Source: Allomesorhizobium sp043769475 (GTDB lineage Bacteria > Pseudomonadota > Alphaproteobacteria > Rhizobiales > Rhizobiaceae). From it: DNA of 64,000 bases. Shown piece after piece: positions 1 through 7,907 of this stretch. The stretch's first letter is position 1, and every line of letters begins with the position of its first letter. The stretch covers positions 3,720,001 to 3,784,000 of the forward strand of contig NZ_CP171729.1 in NCBI RefSeq assembly GCF_043769475.1, read 5' to 3'. The notes under the pieces are model-generated. The model searched no databases and was not told where the DNA came from. It was given only the letters and a program-made list of their open reading frames with translations. The position numbers and the translations under genes are program-made.

Positions 1-434
1 CGGATCTCGTTGATGGCCTGATTGAGCGCCTGCGCGGTGACGCCGGCCTTGGCCAGGATCTCGGAACTCTTCGCCGACTTCTCGACGGCGAGCGCAGTGA
101 GCAGCCGCTCGACCGTGACGAAGCTGTCGCCGGCTTTTTTTGCCAGTTCCTCGGCGGTGGAAAAGACCTTGGCCAGGGGCTGCGCCAGATAGAGCTGGCC
201 GCCGCCGCCCTCCACTTTCGGCATCGCCTCGAGAGCTGCCTCGACGGCGAGCTTGACGTCGCGCGCGCGGCCGCCGGCGCGCTCGATCAGCGATGCAGCG
301 AAACCTTCGTCGTCATCGACGAGGACCTTCAGGATATGTTCGGGGGTGAACTGCTGGTGGTTGCGGGAAAGCGCCATTGTCTGGGCCGATTGTATAAAGC
401 CCCGGACGCGCTCGGAATATTTCTCTAAATCCAT
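1..434 (-). CDS. clpB: ClpB disaggregase, N-terminal part (cut by window edge)
   Basis: The reverse strand encodes about 144 residues starting MDLEKYSERVRGFIQSAQ. They match the N-terminal Clp repeat domain of ClpB, the AAA+ chaperone that works with DnaK to resolubilise aggregated proteins. The segment FTPEHILKVLVDDDEG and the later TVERLLTALAVE are the two characteristic Clp_N repeats. The ATPase domains lie beyond position 1. The ATG at 434 is preceded by an AAGGAGAC-type ribosome binding site, which fixes the start. The gene lies downstream of the DUF4167 gene on the same strand, a common rhizobial neighbourhood. Identity is secure; only the N-terminus can be seen. Confidence 0.93.
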   Translation of the reverse strand, partial: MDLEKYSERVRGFIQSAQTMALSRNHQQFTPEHILKVLVDDDEGFAASLIERAGGRARDVKLAVEAALEAMPKVEGGGGQLYLAQPLAKVFSTAEELAKKAGDSFVTVERLLTALAVEKSAKSSEILAKAGVTAQALNQAINEI

Positions 435-634
435 GCCTGTCTCCTTGGATCACCGGCCCGCTTTGCGGCGCCGGATCAGCTTGCGGTGACGAGCCCGCTC
501 TTCGAGCCGGGCCCATTATGGCAGAGATATGGGACGCAGATGGATTTCCCTCAAGGTCGGGCAACCCTCGCTCGAAACAAAAACGGCGGAGACAATTGTC
601 CCCGCCGCAATATGCCTGAATTTCAGTGTCGCGA

Positions 635-1456
635 TCAGCTTTCCGCCGGCGTCAGCGCGGCTTCGCCGCCGGTGTCTTCCGCCGCTGCGGGCGCTGCCGC
701 TTCGGCGCCAGCCTCGCCTTCATTCGCGGATCCGGCCTCGGAAGCCTGGTCGGGGCGGCGTTCGCCACGGCGTGGACGGCGTCCGCGACGCGGCGCGGCA
801 TCCTGCTCGCCTTCGTCGCCGTTTCCGTTGGCCTGCGAAGCCTCGGGAGAAGCGGCCTCGGCCGCAGGGCTGGCCTCAGGGCGCGGGGGGCGCGGCGTAT
901 GCGGACGACGCTCGCGATTGCGTCCGCCGCCCGGCGCGCCGGCGGCTTCCGAGTTCAGTGCGACCTCAGCCGGAGTGCCGTCGATAACCGGCTGCGGACC
1001 CGAGCCATTACTCACCGGCGCGGACTGAGGAGCGGCCCGCGACTGCTGCGCGGGCTCTTCATTCTCGACATTGCCTGTCGAGGCATTGCCGGCGCTCTCG
1101 AACTCGTCGCGGTCTTCATCCTGGTCGTCGCTGAAATCGTCGCGATTGTGCTGGACCTGCTGGATCGGCATCTGCGCCTGAGCGGCCGCGATGATGCGAT
1201 TGTAGTGCTCGGCGTGCTGGAGATAGTTCTCCGCCATCACGCGGTCGCCGGAGCTTTGCGCGTCGCGGGCCAGCGTGGTGTATTTTTCGGCGATCTGCTG
1301 AGCCGACCCACGGATTTTCACATCCGGTCCGTTGCTCTCGTAGTTGCGCGTCAGGGGGTTGGGCCCCTTGCGGTTGGGATTGTTGCCTCCGCCGCCGCCA
1401 CCGCCGCCGTTATTGCCGCGACCGCGCATGCGCCTGTTCTGCTGTTGTGGCCTCAT
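635..1456 (-). CDS. DUF4167 domain protein
   Basis: A 273-residue protein beginning MRPQQQNRRMRGRGNN, followed by a poly-glycine run at about residues 17-24. A compact conserved domain spans about residues 28-95, with PLTRNYESNGPDVKIRG, then AEKYTTLARDAQSSGDRVMAENY and a HAEHYNRII tail. This layout defines the alphaproteobacterial DUF4167 family. The remaining two thirds is low-complexity Pro/Glu/Ala/Arg sequence and probably disordered. The basic ends suggest nucleic-acid or ribosome association, but no function is established and that is inference. It lies between prmC and clpB on the same strand. The family assignment is confident. Confidence 0.88.
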   Translation of the reverse strand: MRPQQQNRRMRGRGNNGGGGGGGGNNPNRKGPNPLTRNYESNGPDVKIRGSAQQIAEKYTTLARDAQSSGDRVMAENYLQHAEHYNRIIAAAQAQMPIQQVQHNRDDFSDDQDEDRDEFESAGNASTGNVENEEPAQQSRAAPQSAPVSNGSGPQPVIDGTPAEVALNSEAAGAPGGGRNRERRPHTPRPPRPEASPAAEAASPEASQANGNGDEGEQDAAPRRGRRPRRGERRPDQASEAGSANEGEAGAEAAAPAAAEDTGGEAALTPAES

Positions 1457-1746
1457 TAGACTCTCTTCAATTTGAAATACATTTCACGAACGGGGGCGCC
1501 TCGGCAGCCAGCCGTTTCGTACTTTTCCGACGGTGTTCGCCCGCATCGATTGCGTTGGCGTCACGTGCCATCCCATTCCGGTCTCTGTCACTTGCCGGGC
1601 GATCCCCGTACGAAGCTAAAGCGTCGTTCACGCAAGAAGGCAGCTTGTTTGTTCAAATAGGGAACCGAATCGGTAACAGCACTGCCTGCTTCGTCTCATC
1701 CGGTAGTTCGACCCTAGCTGCATTCGCCACCATTGCCAAGGCTTTT

Positions 1747-2619
1747 TTAAGCGTCTTCCGGTCTGCTTTCCTGGAACATAAGGACGCGGTCATTTCCTGC
1801 GAGATCCCGCACGGCTTTCGTCAACCGGTACCCTGCCCCTTGAAAAATGCCCGTTACGGCGTCCTTCTGGTCATAACCGATTTCAACGCCGATAGTTCCG
1901 CCGGCTGCAAGACAGCGATGTGCGCCGTCCGATATCAGGCGATAGGCATCAAGCCCGTCTTCGCCGCCATCCAGCGCCCTGCGCGGATCGAAATCTCGCA
2001 CGCTCGTCTGCAGATGGATGATGTCGTTTGTCGGTATATAGGGAGGGTTCGAGACGATTGCATCGTATCGGCCGAAAATATTTGAGAACCAGTCGGAACG
2101 AACAGCGGTAAAGCGGTCGGCGAGCCCGAGCCGTTCGGCGTTTCGAGCCGCGGTATCGAGCGCGCCCTCGGAAATATCTACGCCTTCCGCCACCGCGGCT
2201 TCGACGCTGCGCAGAAGAGCCAGCGCGATCGCGCCGGTTCCGGTGCCGAGGTCGAGAATGCGGCATTCGCCCTTGCGGGCGGCCACCGCCCGCACGAAAG
2301 GCAGCATGGCTTCGACCAGAGTCTCGGTGTCCGGCCTCGGCTCCAGCGTCTCGGGCGAAAGCAGGAGGTCGAGGCCGTAGAATTCGCGGTGGCCGAAGAT
2401 GCGGTGGACCGGCTCGCCGCTGATTCGGCGCTTCACGGCAGCCTCGACGACCGCGGCCGTAGCATCGTCAATCTGGATATCTGGCCGAACAATCAAGTCG
2501 CTCTGCGACAAGCCCGTGACGTGCTCCACTATCAGGCGGGCATCCAATTCAGGAGTTTCCACGCCAGTTCTGGCCAATCGCTCGCGCGTGTCTCGTTGAA
2601 TTGCCACAAGAAATTTCAT
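1747..2619 (-). CDS. prmC: Peptide chain release factor N5-glutamine methyltransferase PrmC
   Basis: A 290-residue class I SAM methyltransferase that methylates the Gln of the GGQ motif in release factors 1 and 2, raising termination efficiency. The SAM-binding motif DLGTGTG is at residues 123-129 and the diagnostic NPPYIP catalytic motif at 191-196. An N-terminal helical domain of about 100 residues binds the release factor. The substrate gene prfA lies just upstream on the same strand, but the usually tight prfA-prmC pair is separated here by an unrelated 154-residue gene. Length and motifs are normal for the family. Confidence 0.95.
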   Translation of the reverse strand: MKFLVAIQRDTRERLARTGVETPELDARLIVEHVTGLSQSDLIVRPDIQIDDATAAVVEAAVKRRISGEPVHRIFGHREFYGLDLLLSPETLEPRPDTETLVEAMLPFVRAVAARKGECRILDLGTGTGAIALALLRSVEAAVAEGVDISEGALDTAARNAERLGLADRFTAVRSDWFSNIFGRYDAIVSNPPYIPTNDIIHLQTSVRDFDPRRALDGGEDGLDAYRLISDGAHRCLAAGGTIGVEIGYDQKDAVTGIFQGAGYRLTKAVRDLAGNDRVLMFQESRPEDA

Positions 2620-2641
2620 GTCATGCCATTAGCAATAACCA

Positions 2642-3106
2642 TCAGACGTCATCTATTTCGGCGCGATAGCCCTTATCTATGCGCTCGACTAGGAGCGGCG
2701 CACTGATAATTCCTCGAAGCGGATACCTTTTCTCTGCATCCGTCAAAAGCCGGTCAAGGCGAACCTCATCTTGCCCATCCCATAGCCACCAAGAACCACG
2801 TTCCCCATTCCTGCCGTAGCCTGTGGTTCGGAAGGTAGGAAAGGCTTGATTTCGCGGGGCGACGGGTACATTGGCAACAATCGCAAAAAGGCCTTGATTA
2901 ATGCCCGTCTGAACCAGGAAGAACGTACTGAACTGTGGTTCTTGATCGACCACAGCCGAGAACTCCTGCGGCTTCCGGTCATAAGTGCCAGGCATTACTC
3001 TAATGAGAAAGCCGTACTGCGTATGCTTGTGGCTGACCTGAGCATAGGAGACGCCCTGCGACGATAGGATTTGCATTACGTCGCCAATGCGAACCCGTTT
3101 GGCCAT
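2642..3106 (-). CDS. Hypothetical protein inserted between prfA and prmC
   Basis: A 154-residue protein starting MAKRVRIGDVMQILSSQGVS. I do not recognise a family. It is soluble-looking, with no signal peptide or membrane segment, and mixed alpha/beta in character. Trp occurs in a short RGSWWLWDG segment near residue 105. It sits 22 bp upstream of prmC and 38 bp downstream of prfA, in the same direction, so it probably shares their transcript. These two genes are normally adjacent in rhizobia, so this one looks like an acquired passenger. Nothing in the sequence shows its role. The clean start and plausible spacing make a real gene likely. Confidence 0.7.
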   Translation of the reverse strand: MAKRVRIGDVMQILSSQGVSYAQVSHKHTQYGFLIRVMPGTYDRKPQEFSAVVDQEPQFSTFFLVQTGINQGLFAIVANVPVAPRNQAFPTFRTTGYGRNGERGSWWLWDGQDEVRLDRLLTDAEKRYPLRGIISAPLLVERIDKGYRAEIDDV

Positions 3107-3144
3107 CTATCGGCCGCCTATGCATAACCAAGGCAAGGCGATCT

Positions 3145-4224
3145 TCACCGGCTTGTCTCGATCTGCGCGAGCAGCTTTGACTGGTGGTCGGAGATCAGCG
3201 CCGAAACGAGTTCGTCGAGTTCGCCCATCATCACCCGGTCGAGCTTGTAGAGCGTCAGGTTGATGCGGTGGTCGGTGACGCGGCCTTGCGGGAAATTGTA
3301 GGTCCTGATCCGTTCCGAGCGGTCGCCCGAGCCGACCTGCAGCCGGCGGCTTTCGGACCGCTCGCTGTCGGCCCGCGACCGCTCCATGTCGAACAGCCGC
3401 GCGCGCAGGATCTGCATGGCGCGGGCGCGGTTCTGGTGCTGCGACTTCTCGGCCTGGACCACCATGATACCGGTCGGCAGATGGGTGATGCGCACTGCCG
3501 AATCGGTGGTGTTGACGTGCTGGCCGCCCGAGCCCGAGGCGCGCATCGTGTCGATGCGGATGTCTTCGGAGCGGATCTCGATGTCGACCTCCTCCGCCTC
3601 GGGCAGCACAGCCACCGTCGCGGCCGATGTGTGGATGCGGCCGCTGCCTTCGGTCTCCGGTACGCGCTGGACCCGGTGCACGCCCGATTCGAACTTCAAA
3701 TGGGCGAAGACGCCCCTGCCCGACACGGTGGCGATGATCTCCTTGTAGCCGCCCGCCTCGCCTTCGCTCGCCGATGCGACCTCCATTTTCCAGCCGCGCG
3801 TGGCGGCATAGCGCTCATACATCCGGAACAGGTCGCCCGCGAAAAGCGCCGCCTCGTCGCCGCCGGTTCCGGCGCGGATCTCGAGGATGGCGTTCTTCTC
3901 GTCGGCCGCGTCTTTCGGGAGGAGCAGAATCTGGATGTCCGTCTGCAGAGCCTCGATGCGCTCCTCCACCGCCGGCAGCTCGGTCTCGGCGAGCTCCCGC
4001 ATCTCGGCGTCGGTCGTCCTGTCGGCAAGCATCGCCTTCAGATCGGCCTCTTCCTGTTCGGCGGCGCGCAACTCGCGGATTTTGGCCACCATGTCCTGGA
4101 TGTCGGAATATTCCGAGGCCATCTTCACATAGGCGTCGGCATCCGGCCCGGCCGACATCTGCGCTTCGAGCATCTCGAAACGCTTGACGACTTGATCCAT
4201 GCGGTCGTGGGGCAGGGAAATCAT
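3145..4224 (-). CDS. prfA: Peptide chain release factor 1
   Basis: A 359-residue class I release factor that recognises UAA and UAG stop codons and triggers peptidyl-tRNA hydrolysis. The universal GGQ motif is at residues 233-235 in a GSGGQHVNTTDSAVRI context. The anticodon-mimic tripeptide is PET at 189-191, in the place of the PxT motif of RF1 (RF2 has SPF). The acidic GTGGDEAALFAGDLF stretch near residue 120 is conserved in the family. The start at 4224 gives the usual rhizobial N-terminus containing RMDQVVKRFEMLEAQ. It belongs with ptsP and prmC but is separated from ptsP by an accessory block. Confidence 0.96.
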   Translation of the reverse strand: MISLPHDRMDQVVKRFEMLEAQMSAGPDADAYVKMASEYSDIQDMVAKIRELRAAEQEEADLKAMLADRTTDAEMRELAETELPAVEERIEALQTDIQILLLPKDAADEKNAILEIRAGTGGDEAALFAGDLFRMYERYAATRGWKMEVASASEGEAGGYKEIIATVSGRGVFAHLKFESGVHRVQRVPETEGSGRIHTSAATVAVLPEAEEVDIEIRSEDIRIDTMRASGSGGQHVNTTDSAVRITHLPTGIMVVQAEKSQHQNRARAMQILRARLFDMERSRADSERSESRRLQVGSGDRSERIRTYNFPQGRVTDHRINLTLYKLDRVMMGELDELVSALISDHQSKLLAQIETSR

Positions 4225-4732
4225 CTTGTATGCCTTGTTGCCATCTGACCGGCATGTAGGAGGCCGGCAGGAGGGCTGCCAATATCGGAGATCGCGAAAA
4301 AGCTCAATGTTGTCGGAAGGTGGCTGCTGGTCCGAAGCGTGGATGCGCGCCAGAGCAGTGAGAGCCCGTTTGATAATTCTACTCCGGCGGGCACCTGACG
4401 CAGTTTTCTCCGCTTCCGGTGCTCACGGACCCAAATGTCCGCTGCGCTCCGGTTCTCGAAAACCACGCCATCTGCCTCGCCAGAGCGAATTCTCAAACGG
4501 GCTCTGAGCACATCTGGACAAAACCGATTTGTTCTTGATTTCCAGCAAGTAATTAAAGAATCTTCCTTTAATCGACAAGGTCGACGGTGTCATTACCAAG
4601 CGACGTCATTGTATTTTTCTAAATATAAGCTTATTGTCCGCTTCAAATGCACGGACGCTGGGCAGGCTTGTTGCCGGCTCACGTGTCTCAGAGACTGCGA
4701 AAAGTTCGGCAAACGAAAGGAGCAGCGGGATC
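4225..4732. other. 508-bp intergenic region upstream of prfA
   Basis: No credible gene is visible. The central part is the inverted-repeat element at 4361-4505. The AT-richer stretch 4540-4640 is probably promoter DNA for the rightward peptidoglycan-binding genes. A purine-rich AAAGGAGCAG ribosome binding site lies just before the ATG at 4733. The reading frame across the repeat on the reverse strand is not treated as a gene. Confidence 0.5.
4361..4505. repeat. MITE-like element with 19-bp terminal inverted repeats
   Basis: The left end AGAGCCCGTTTGATAATTC (4361-4379) is the reverse complement of the right end GAATTCTCAAACGGGCTCT (4487-4505), with 18 of 19 positions matching. The 107 bp between them contain further self-complementary segments such as CTCCGGTTCTCGAAAACC. 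There is no transposase gene. The form fits a short non-autonomous palindromic repeat of the kind dispersed in Mesorhizobium genomes; that family link is from memory and untested. It sits in the accessory DNA between prfA and ptsP. Confidence 0.6.
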
Positions 4733-5017
4733 ATGGCGCAGGTCGTGGTGACGATGAAGACGATCGACCTCAGGAAGGCCGAGCAGCAGCCGGTCACGGG
4801 CGAGGACGTCAAGACGCTGCAGGCATTGCTGAACCTCTTCCTCACCGCCGGCGATGTTGGCGAGGACGGCACTCCGATCCCGCCACTGACAGTGGACGGG
4901 ACAGCGGGCGGCAAGACCAAGCAGGCCACGCTGGCCTTTCAGACGGCGGCCCATCTCGCCACGGACGCCATTGTCGGCCCGCTGACCTGGGGAAAGCTCA
5001 TCGAACAGGACTTCTGA
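4733..5017 (+). CDS. Peptidoglycan-binding domain protein (single domain)
   Basis: A 94-residue protein from the ATG at 4733, preceded by an AAGGAGCAG ribosome binding site. Nearly the whole length is one PG_binding_1 type three-helix domain: DVKTLQALLNLFL, then PPLTVDGTAGGKTKQATLAFQ and DAIVGPLTWGKLIE, the typical VDGxxGxxTxxAVxxFQ...VDGIVGPxTW pattern. There is no signal peptide and no catalytic domain. It is the first of three rightward genes of the same kind, 34 bp upstream of the next, and these are probably co-transcribed. The domain assignment is good; the biological role is unknown. Confidence 0.8.
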   Translation: MAQVVVTMKTIDLRKAEQQPVTGEDVKTLQALLNLFLTAGDVGEDGTPIPPLTVDGTAGGKTKQATLAFQTAAHLATDAIVGPLTWGKLIEQDF

Positions 5018-5051
5018 GGCGTGCAGGCGGAAGAAGGACGGCAGGATCGAC

Positions 5052-5516
5052 ATGCCAACGACAATCAAGCTGGGCGACACCGGGGACGACGTAAAGCGGC
5101 TTCAACGGGTGTTTGCCCGTACGAAGGTGCTGGGAGCCGACAAAGTCGACGGGGTCTTCGGACCTGAGACGGAGGCGGCCGTGAAGGATTTTCAACAATC
5201 GAACGGGCTGGTGGTGGACGGCATCGTCGGTCCGATCACGTGGAGCCACGTGCATCCGTACCGTGAGTCATCGCCGACGCTCCAGGCCGGATCGCTCGGG
5301 CCGGTGGTGGCCATGCTCCAGGGCGTGCTCAAGACCGGATTCGGCTACGCCGGCGCCATCGACGGCGTCTACGGCCCGGCTACCGGGGCCGTCGTGCGCC
5401 AGTACCAGACAAACTCCGGGCTCCCGGCCACCGGGGTCATGGACGAGCGCACATGGATGGCGCCGGCCGGCGCCGCCGGCGCAACGCTCGAAAGCCTTTC
5501 GGGCCTGACCCTCTGA
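5052..5516 (+). CDS. Peptidoglycan-binding protein with two tandem domains
   Basis: A 154-residue protein made of two PG_binding_1 repeats joined by a short linker. The first spans residues 5-70 (KLGDTGDDVKRLQRVF, VDGVFGPETEAAVKDFQ, VDGIVGPITW). The second spans about 80-142 (LQAGSLGPVVAMLQGVL, IDGVYGPATGAVVRQYQ, ATGVMDERTW). No secretion signal, membrane segment or enzymatic domain is visible. It lies between two other genes of the same fold, 48 bp before the next start. Domains of this fold bind peptidoglycan in hydrolases and amidases; a stand-alone tandem is unusual and its partner is not identified. Confidence 0.82.
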   Translation: MPTTIKLGDTGDDVKRLQRVFARTKVLGADKVDGVFGPETEAAVKDFQQSNGLVVDGIVGPITWSHVHPYRESSPTLQAGSLGPVVAMLQGVLKTGFGYAGAIDGVYGPATGAVVRQYQTNSGLPATGVMDERTWMAPAGAAGATLESLSGLTL

Positions 5517-5564
5517 CAGTCGCCCGCGCCAGTCGGGTTCATGTTTCCAGCAAGGAGGCACACC

Positions 5565-6012
5565 ATGGCAGAACCGGTACTGAAAAAAGGATCCACCGAC
5601 CCTGCCGTCAAGGACCTGCAAGAGGCGCTCAAGACCCTGGGATTCTGACCCCGGACCGGTTGACGGCGTCTTCGGGGAGCAAACCGAGAATGCGGTCAAG
5701 CAGTTTCAGCAAGCGCGGGAAATCCCGGTCGATGGCGTGGTCGGCCGGGTGACGTGGATAAACATAGACGAAGCCGACCAGAGCCATCCCGTGCTGACGT
5801 TGAGTTCGATCGGCCTGCCCGTCCGCCGGCTGCAGAGCCGGATGAGCGCAGTCGGATACGACATGGGCGGTGTCGACGGCCGCTTCGGCCCCAAGACCGA
5901 AGCGGCGGTCAGGAAGTTGCAGCAGGACTTCAACCTGACCGTCGATGGCATCGTCGGCCAGCAGACATGGCAGGTCGTCGACGCACTGGAGGATGAAGGC
6001 GGCACCGGTTGA
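5565..6012 (+). pseudogene. Two-domain peptidoglycan-binding protein, interrupted by a frameshift
   Basis: An ATG at 5565, after a CAAGGAGGC ribosome binding site, opens MAEPVLKKGSTDPAVKDLQ. The frame stops at TGA 5646-5648 after 27 residues, in the middle of a PG_binding_1 repeat. The repeat resumes one frame over from GAC at 5647 as DPGPVDGVFGEQTENAVKQF, followed by a complete second repeat ending at 6012. Removing one T near 5646 restores a protein of about 148 residues like its upstream neighbour. The alternatives are a real inactivating mutation, a sequencing error, or, less likely, recoding. Confidence 0.75.
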
Positions 6013-6106
6013 TCCCGGTGCAGGTGTGATCGATCGCGCTGTCGCCTCGAAATTACCCGCCGGCGCAGTGCAAGCTCGGCAGGCGTCCCAGCGGTCGCGA
6101 TCAGCC

Positions 6107-6156
6107 GCTAGAGCGAGGTACCCGATTTCGGAATCGGGCATCTCGCTCTAGCTTTT
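6107..6156 (+). terminator. Rho-independent terminator after the peptidoglycan-binding genes
   Basis: A long hairpin with outer arms GCTAGAGCGAG and CTCGCTCTAGC and inner arms CCCGATT and AATCGGG is followed directly by a run of six T. It lies about 95 bp after the last rightward gene and ends that transcript. Confidence 0.8.
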
Positions 6157-6164
6157 TTGTTTTC

Positions 6165-6209
6165 GCATCGTTTTTGCCGAAAACCGGCATCCACTTTTCG
6201 GCACGATGC
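6165..6209. repeat. Rhizobial-type palindromic intergenic repeat
   Basis: Inverted repeat with outer arms GCATCG and CGATGC and inner arms GCCGAAAA and TTTTCGGC around CCGGCATCCAC. It resembles the GCATGATCCCGAAAA...TTTTCGGATCATGC palindromes dispersed in rhizobial genomes; a second related copy is at 37699-37743. It begins 2 bp from the stop of the leftward gene at 6211 and could also serve as that gene's terminator. Confidence 0.6.
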
Positions 6210-6210
6210 T

Positions 6211-7308
6211 CTAGAAAGAAAGCATGCCGCTTACCAGCGCCTGCCAGGTGACCGGGCCAACGATGCCGTCTACCGCTACAGAAGGAATGTCGGCCGCAAG
6301 GGCTTGCTGAAAACCACGTACCGCAGCATCCGTCACCGGTCCGAAGATCCCGTCGATCTGCGGGCCATTGCTCGGATCGCCGGACAGGTTGCGGAACTGG
6401 AACTCCTCCTGCACCCCTCTGACTGCGTCGCCCTGGCTTCCCTTCTTGACCTGCACGACAAGAGCGGCCCAGGTCAGCGGACCGACGATGCCGTCGGCCG
6501 CCAACCCGTGGCTTGCCTGAAACGTCTTCACCGCAGCTTCGGTGCTGGGACCAAACTCGCCATCAACGGCGACATTCTGGCCCCGCGCGCGCAGCAGATG
6601 TTGCAGTGTCTTTATCGGGTGCCCGTTGGAACCGCTCTTGACCACGGGCCATGGGCTGATGGCGCCAGACATTATCGTCCTCCCCAGTGACATTGAACGA
6701 AAAACGAAGTCGATCAGCCCCGGCCGGAAGAATACCATGGTCGTCAACGGATCGGCGCCGTCGTGGTCAAAACCGATATCCACGGTCCGTGAAACCGGCG
6801 CGCTGATCTCGAACTCGGTCCGGTGGGCGCCGATATCGACGACGACCACTCCGGTCGCGCCCTGATGAGGCCAGGCTTCGAAGACGAGGCTGAGAACGGA
6901 CGGGCCCGAGGGCAGATTGCGGGCGGAGAAATTGCAGCCGGCCATGAACTCCGTCGGAAAGCTCGAAGGCAGCCGCCACCATATCTGGTCCACGCCCGGC
7001 CCGGCGCTGTATGTGCCGTCGAATGCGTCCAGCCAAGCCTCCGGCGCCGACTGATAGGGCGCCTGGGGCGTAATGCGGTACAGCGGCGTATCAAAGACCG
7101 CAGCATGCGCTTCGAAGCCGAGCTGTGCTAGCCGCTTTGCCCGCGCCGCTGCCGTGAGTTCGCGTGGGACGGTTTTCGTGTCGATTCTTCGGCCTGCAAG
7201 ATCGACGGCATCGTGGAGATGGCGCTCGATTTTCGGAAGCCCGGACCTTTGGGCCGCCCGCACGACACTGATGGGTTGTCGCTGGTCGGTGCCGGACCGG
7301 GTACCCAT
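6211..7308 (-). CDS. Protein with unknown N-terminal domain and two C-terminal peptidoglycan-binding domains
   Basis: A 365-residue protein. Residues 1 to about 220 match no family I recognise. They are rich in beta-strand-like segments such as GATGVVVVDIGAHRTEFEIS and have a FDHDGADPLTTMVFF stretch, suggesting a beta-sandwich, which is inference. Two PG_binding_1 repeats follow: about residues 225-290 (IKTLQHLLRARG, VDGEFGPSTEAAVKTFQ, ADGIVGPLTW) and 292-362 (VRGVQEEFQF, IDGIFGPVTDAAVRGFQ, VDGIVGPVTW). There is no signal peptide or membrane segment. It converges on the three rightward genes carrying the same domain, so the block looks functionally unified. Confidence 0.75.
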   Translation of the reverse strand: MGTRSGTDQRQPISVVRAAQRSGLPKIERHLHDAVDLAGRRIDTKTVPRELTAAARAKRLAQLGFEAHAAVFDTPLYRITPQAPYQSAPEAWLDAFDGTYSAGPGVDQIWWRLPSSFPTEFMAGCNFSARNLPSGPSVLSLVFEAWPHQGATGVVVVDIGAHRTEFEISAPVSRTVDIGFDHDGADPLTTMVFFRPGLIDFVFRSMSLGRTIMSGAISPWPVVKSGSNGHPIKTLQHLLRARGQNVAVDGEFGPSTEAAVKTFQASHGLAADGIVGPLTWAALVVQVKKGSQGDAVRGVQEEFQFRNLSGDPSNGPQIDGIFGPVTDAAVRGFQQALAADIPSVAVDGIVGPVTWQALVSGMLSF

Positions 7309-7409
7309 CGCCGTTCTCCAAGGCCCAGGAACGTTTGTGACAGTACAACTTTCCGCGCCGCTGAGAAATCGGAAAATCCGCCGGTCCCAACTTGCGCCAT
7401 AACCCGATC

Positions 7410-7525
7410 AAATCCGGAATGTCTGCAACGGCTCGCCAGCCGCTCTCCTGGACCTTCTGCGCGTCACCTAAAGCGGGATGCCGCGGTCGTCGGCGAAGGT
7501 GTGGAGCAGTGCGCGCTTAGGGAGT
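7410..7525 (-). pseudogene. Orphan second copy of the ptsP 3' end and downstream sequence
   Basis: This stretch aligns base by base with about 7850-7963, the true end of ptsP and the DNA after it, at roughly three-quarters identity by eye. Read on the reverse strand it encodes RALLHTFADDRGIPL followed by a stop, identical to the last residues of the intact PtsP protein. Upstream of that the similarity falls off. It is therefore a displaced and diverged 3' remnant, separated from ptsP by a small rightward gene. The rest of the gap 7309-7611 shows no other gene. Confidence 0.75.
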
Positions 7526-7611
7526 GGCAAACGGTCATCGGTTTTCGCCAGCCGCCTGAGACTTTCCGATGGTACGTTAAAACTGCAAATTGAGGCGGAG
7601 ACTTGAGAGTC

Positions 7612-7848
7612 GTGGAACTAACAGACGAAAGGCTCGACCAGATCATCATGTCGGTGACATTGGCCAATTGGCAAAAAGTGGCGATGATCCTCGCAAGATC
7701 ACTCCACCAAATAGGCGACGCGCATACAAGTTTTGAGAAGCTCGCGGCGCGGATCAAGTTCCTAGTGCGTGCTGGTCGTCTTGAAAGGCAAGGCGATCTT
7801 TCCAGTTGGCGACATAGCGAGATACGCATTCCGGTGCGTGCTCAGTAA
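7612..7848 (+). CDS. Small DUF3658-like protein
   Basis: A protein of about 78 residues from GTG 7612 (VELTDERLDQIIMSVTLANW); a TTG at 7603 is an alternative start but lies too close to the GGCGGAG ribosome binding site at 7594. The pattern TDERLD...W.KVAMILARSL...L..RI..LV..GRLE.QGDLS.WRHSEIR resembles DUF3658, a small helical domain of unknown function often fused to DUF1835. It lies between the two copies of the ptsP 3' end, facing ptsP, and is probably the passenger brought in when the duplication arose. Confidence 0.68.
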   Translation: MELTDERLDQIIMSVTLANWQKVAMILARSLHQIGDAHTSFEKLAARIKFLVRAGRLERQGDLSSWRHSEIRIPVRAQ

Positions 7849-7907
7849 ACAATCAGGAATATCTGCAGAGGGCTCCGCCAGCCGCAACCTCGACCTTCCG
7901 CGCGTCG

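Noticed and set aside
4221..4511. Open reading frame on the reverse strand across the palindromic element
   Set aside because: It is created by the inverted-repeat element and prfA leader; the protein has no conserved features.
5640..5652. TTC TGA C at the frameshift, resembling the programmed +1 frameshift site of release factor 2 (CTT TGA C)
   Set aside because: tRNA-Phe on TTC would have to re-pair with TCT after a +1 slip, which is poor, and no Shine-Dalgarno-like element lies just upstream. A simple one-base insertion is more likely.
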